This document shows, in pieces, positions 63,999-64,000 of a stretch of DNA of 64,000 nt. The position numbers were made by a program, and so were the translations under genes. The stretch is taken from positions 186,001-250,000 of the forward strand of contig NZ_VMHP01000002.1 of assembly GCF_008795985.1 (NCBI RefSeq), in the 5' to 3' direction. This stretch comes from Marinobacter halotolerans. GTDB taxonomy: Bacteria > Pseudomonadota > Gammaproteobacteria > Pseudomonadales > Oleiphilaceae. The notes beneath the pieces are model-generated. The model made no database searches and was not told the origin of the DNA. It was given only the letters and a program-made list of their open reading frames with translations. Position 1 is the stretch's first letter. Each line of letters opens with the position of its first letter.

Positions 63999-64000
63999 GT

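Overview
The window is a stretch of GC-rich gammaproteobacterial chromosome, about 90% coding, most likely from Marinobacter or a close relative. The strongest taxonomic clue is the gene at 57039-58577, which looks like the long-chain fatty acyl reductase of Marinobacter wax-ester synthesis. Pseudomonas-like synteny blocks agree with this (xerD-dsbC-hom-thrC-recJ-prfB-lysS; algU-mucABCD-lepA-lepB-rnc-era-recO-pdxJ; gacS/cysM-rlmD-relA-mazG). This rests on recognising families and gene order by eye; no database search was run. I see no rRNA, tRNA, insertion sequence, prophage or CRISPR. No gene-free stretch exceeds 300 bases.

Layout. 1-9.7 kb: the 3' part of xerD, then dsbC, hom, thrC, recJ, prfB (with the classic +1 programmed frameshift), lysS and ung. 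9.7-14.2 kb, minus strand: an HDOD protein and a nadB-sdhE-ygfX-ygfZ flavoprotein/NAD cluster. 14.2-18.5 kb: the envelope-stress operon rpoE(algU)-rseA(mucA)-rseB(mucB)-rseC(mucC)-mucD, preceded by a recognisable sigma-E promoter and closed by a terminator. 18.6-27.6 kb: a CHASE-PAS-GGDEF-EAL protein, then a tightly coupled lepA-lepB-DUF4845-rnc-era-recO-pdxJ run. 27.6-36.1 kb: a GacS/BarA-type hybrid kinase divergent from cysM-rlmD-relA-mazG. 36.2-41.0 kb: two small paralogous proteins facing each other, ppc, and a YbaK-like/HDOD fusion. 41.2-50.7 kb: adk, tsaB, uppP, a small unknown coupled to rsmJ, plsB, nudC, murI, and a minus-strand pair made of an MprF-like DUF2156 protein and a methyltransferase.

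50.9-56.8 kb is a signalling block. An HDOD histidine kinase and a REC-PAS-GGDEF-EAL regulator form one operon, divergent from a MinD/FlhG-like ATPase. 57.0-63.6 kb is a carbon/lipid block: fatty acyl reductase, acetyl-CoA synthetase, an ErdR/CrbR-type regulator, an M48 lipoprotein protease and a membrane fatty acid desaturase. A 2-hydroxyacid dehydrogenase runs off the right end.

The window is mostly conserved core genome. The less explained parts are two long-stem intergenic elements (6007-6093 and 9711-9820), the DUF2156/methyltransferase pair, the YbaK-HDOD fusion, the HDOD-kinase/c-di-GMP pair, an in-frame 18-bp repeat in the MinD-like protein, and several short symmetric sites upstream of lipid and signalling genes.
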